From the NCBI GenBank assembly GCA_900553645.1, contig USEE01000095.1, positions 1 to 6,159 of the forward strand: a DNA stretch of 6,159 nt, given 5' to 3'. Made by a program: the position numbers and the translations under genes. Source of the DNA: an uncultured Eubacteriales bacterium (GTDB taxonomy: Bacteria; Bacillota_A; Clostridia; Christensenellales; Aristaeellaceae). Of the stretch, positions 4,895 through 6,159 are shown one piece after another (positions within the stretch are counted from its first letter, which is position 1; the number at the start of each line of letters is the position of its first letter). Below the pieces are notes generated by a model. It saw only the letters and a program-made list of their open reading frames with translations. It was not told the origin of the DNA and searched no databases.

Positions 4895-6118
4895 CGGCTA
4901 AAGCAGTCGCAGATCATATCGCCCGAAGCGCTCAAGGCGTTCACCTACACCGCCAAGGCGTCCACCTGCAACGGCTGCGCCAACCATTGCCGGCTGACCA
5001 TAAACGCGTTCTCAGGCGGACGGCGCTACATCGCGGGCAACCGCTGCGACAGGGCGCTGGGCGCAAGGTCGGGCAATTCCGAACTGCCTAACGTATATGA
5101 GGATAAGCGGAATCTGCTGCGCGCGATAATCGACGGCGGCAAAGGCTCACCCGCCCCGCGCGGCAGGATCGGTATGCCGCTTGCGCTGGGCATGTACGAG
5201 CTGCTGCCGCTGTGGTACACGCTGTTTACCGAGCTGGGCTTTGAGGTGGTCGTATCCGACATGTCCACGCGCCATACCTATGAGCGCGGCCAGTTCTCGA
5301 TACCGTCCGATACGGCGTGCTATCCTGCAAAGCTGATGCACGGGCATGTGGTGGAGCTGATCGACAAGGGCGTGGACGCGATATTCTATCCGTGCGTGTC
5401 GTACAACGTCGATGAAAAGGTATCGGACAACCACTTCAATTGTCCGATAGTGGCGTATTATTCGGAGCTGCTGCACGGCAACATGGACGAGCTGAGGCAG
5501 ATGCGCTTTTTGTACCCCTACCTCAACTTGAGCACCAAGCACAACCTCGCGATGGGACTGTGCGAGATATTCCCGCGCGAGTTCCCCGGCATGAAAAAGC
5601 GCGAGATAAAGCGCGCGCTGGATAAGGCGTGGGCAGCGTACGAAAAGTACATGGATGACGTGCGCGCGGCGGGCGACCGGGCGCTGGGGTACGCACGCGA
5701 CAACAAACTGCGCACGATGATACTGGCCGGGCGGCCGTACCATATCGACCCGGAGATATGCCACGGCATCGACAAGCTGGCGCAGTCGCTGGGCTTTGTG
5801 GTGGTCAGCGAGGACAGCGTGTGCAACTTGGCTGAACTGCCCGAATTGCATGTGCTCAACCAGTGGACGTATCACTCGCGGCTGTATCGTGCGGCTGAAT
5901 TCGCATCCGAGCACGAGGGCGTGGAACTGGTGCAGCTGGTGTCGTTCGGCTGCGGCATGGACGCGATAACCGCCGACGAGGTGCGCGCGATAATGGAGCC
6001 GCACGGCAAGATATATACTCAAATAAAGATTGATGAAATAACCAACCTCGGCGCGGTGCGCATAAGGCTGCGCAGTCTGATCGGCGCGTTGGAGGAAAGG
6101 CAGGGTAACGATGAAGTC
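4895..6118 (+). CDS. 2-hydroxyacyl-CoA dehydratase activase, long form: internal/C-terminal fragment
   Basis: About 408 residues match the part of long (roughly 1400-residue) BadF/HgdC-type activases that follows the ATPase domains (DUF2229 region). Activases of this family use ATP and an Fe-S cluster to pass an electron to 2-hydroxyacyl-CoA dehydratases in amino acid fermentation. Key stretches, numbered from ATG 4646: FTYTAKASTCNGCANHC (99-115), with Cys108, 111, 115 and then 134 (C-x2-C-x3-C-x18-C, possibly a metal or Fe-S site by inference); APRGRIGMP; LFTELGFEVVVSD; CYPAKLMHGH; DAIFYPC; DNHFNCPIV; AGRPYHIDPE; LNQWTYHSRLY; ELVQLVSFGCGMDAI; and KIYTQIKIDEITNLGAVRIR. The N-terminal ATPase domains are absent and the 3' end is cut off where the adapter begins at 6119. 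It has no start codon of its own that would make sense. Codon style (frequent ATA, GCG, CTG) resembles the liv genes, so it may come from the same or a related genome. Confidence 0.9.
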
Positions 6119-6159
6119 CTGTCTCTTATACACATCTCCGAGCCCACGAGACTAGGCAT
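6119..6159. other. Illumina Nextera adapter plus index: not genomic
   Basis: CTGTCTCTTATACACATCT (6119-6137) is the 19-bp Tn5 mosaic end used in Nextera libraries. It is followed by CCGAGCCCACGAGAC (6138-6152), the Nextera read-2 adapter, then TAGGCAT (6153-6159), which fits the first seven bases of i7 index N706 (TAGGCATG). The match is exact through 34 bases. The genomic sequence therefore ends at or just before 6118, and any translation across this point is meaningless. Confidence 0.97.

Larger units (their letters stand above)
4646..6118 (+). other. Single open frame joining LivM to the activase fragment; likely chimeric
   Basis: From ATG 4646 the frame is open for 491 codons to the last genomic base. 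Membrane-protein sequence changes abruptly to soluble-enzyme sequence near 4884-4925, between GAYGAAL (LivM) and ISPEALKAFTYTAKAS (activase). Both halves are truncated at the junction in the middle of conserved domains: LivM loses most of its membrane segments and the activase loses its ATPase domains. A working fusion would not be expected to look like this. An assembly or library chimera is the best explanation (my estimate about 75%), then a genuine deletion in the genome. The adapter at the contig end shows that read trimming was imperfect. Confidence 0.75.

Noticed and set aside
1..6118. CRISPR array, tRNA or rRNA genes, or a phage or mobile element
   Set aside because: I saw no regularly spaced repeats, no cloverleaf-like sequence, and no integrase or transposase motif on either strand.
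5147..6133. Long minus-strand open frame beginning MYKRQ
   Set aside because: Its start lies in the Nextera adapter (MYKRQ is the translated mosaic end), and the rest is the antisense shadow of the activase fragment.
6119..6137. Tn5 transposon end, that is, a real insertion element
   Set aside because: The mosaic end is followed directly by the Nextera read-2 adapter and an index, which occur only in library constructs.

Overview
The window looks like the end of a metagenome contig from an anaerobic, GC-rich Clostridia-type Firmicute, possibly gut-associated. This placement is inferred from three things: a GGNGT/PKTIDND-type phosphofructokinase, a branched-chain amino acid (Liv) ABC importer, and part of a long 2-hydroxyacyl-CoA dehydratase activase. 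The genes are GC-rich but use AUA heavily for isoleucine. Every supported gene lies on the + strand.

Left block (1-1884): the last 45 codons of an unidentified gene, then pfkA (glycolysis, 6-phosphofructokinase), then a flavin-reductase-like FMN-binding protein that starts at TTG 14 nt after pfkA. The last two look co-transcribed. Centre (1885-2395): an AT-rich intergenic stretch with no convincing gene. It holds a very strong intrinsic terminator (2053-2099) with a perfect TATAAT box directly in front of it, an 11-bp inverted repeat, and two candidate promoters for the next operon. The nearer promoter has a palindrome between its -35 and -10 boxes.

Right block (2396-4642 and beyond): a Liv importer operon. 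livJ (substrate-binding protein, no lipobox cysteine) is followed by a spacer with two GC-rich hairpins, then livH (permease, with an unusual charged insertion of about 30 residues). The start of livM follows 3 nt later. Together these would capture a branched-chain amino acid or similar amide outside the cell and move it through the LivH/LivM channel. The ATPase genes livG and livF are not in the window.

After about 83 codons livM runs, in frame and without a stop, into the C-terminal half of a 2-hydroxyacyl-CoA dehydratase activase. It stays open to the end of the genomic sequence. The last 41 bases (6119-6159) are not genomic: they are an Illumina Nextera transposase adapter plus an index. 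With this proof of imperfect read clean-up, the LivM-activase 'fusion' is most likely an assembly or library chimera, though a real deletion is not excluded. I see no convincing new defence or mobile system here. The most useful second looks are the chimera, the short promoter-hairpin cassette at 2014-2099, the palindromic livJ promoter, and the apparent 3-residue gap in the PfkA nucleotide-loop strand.
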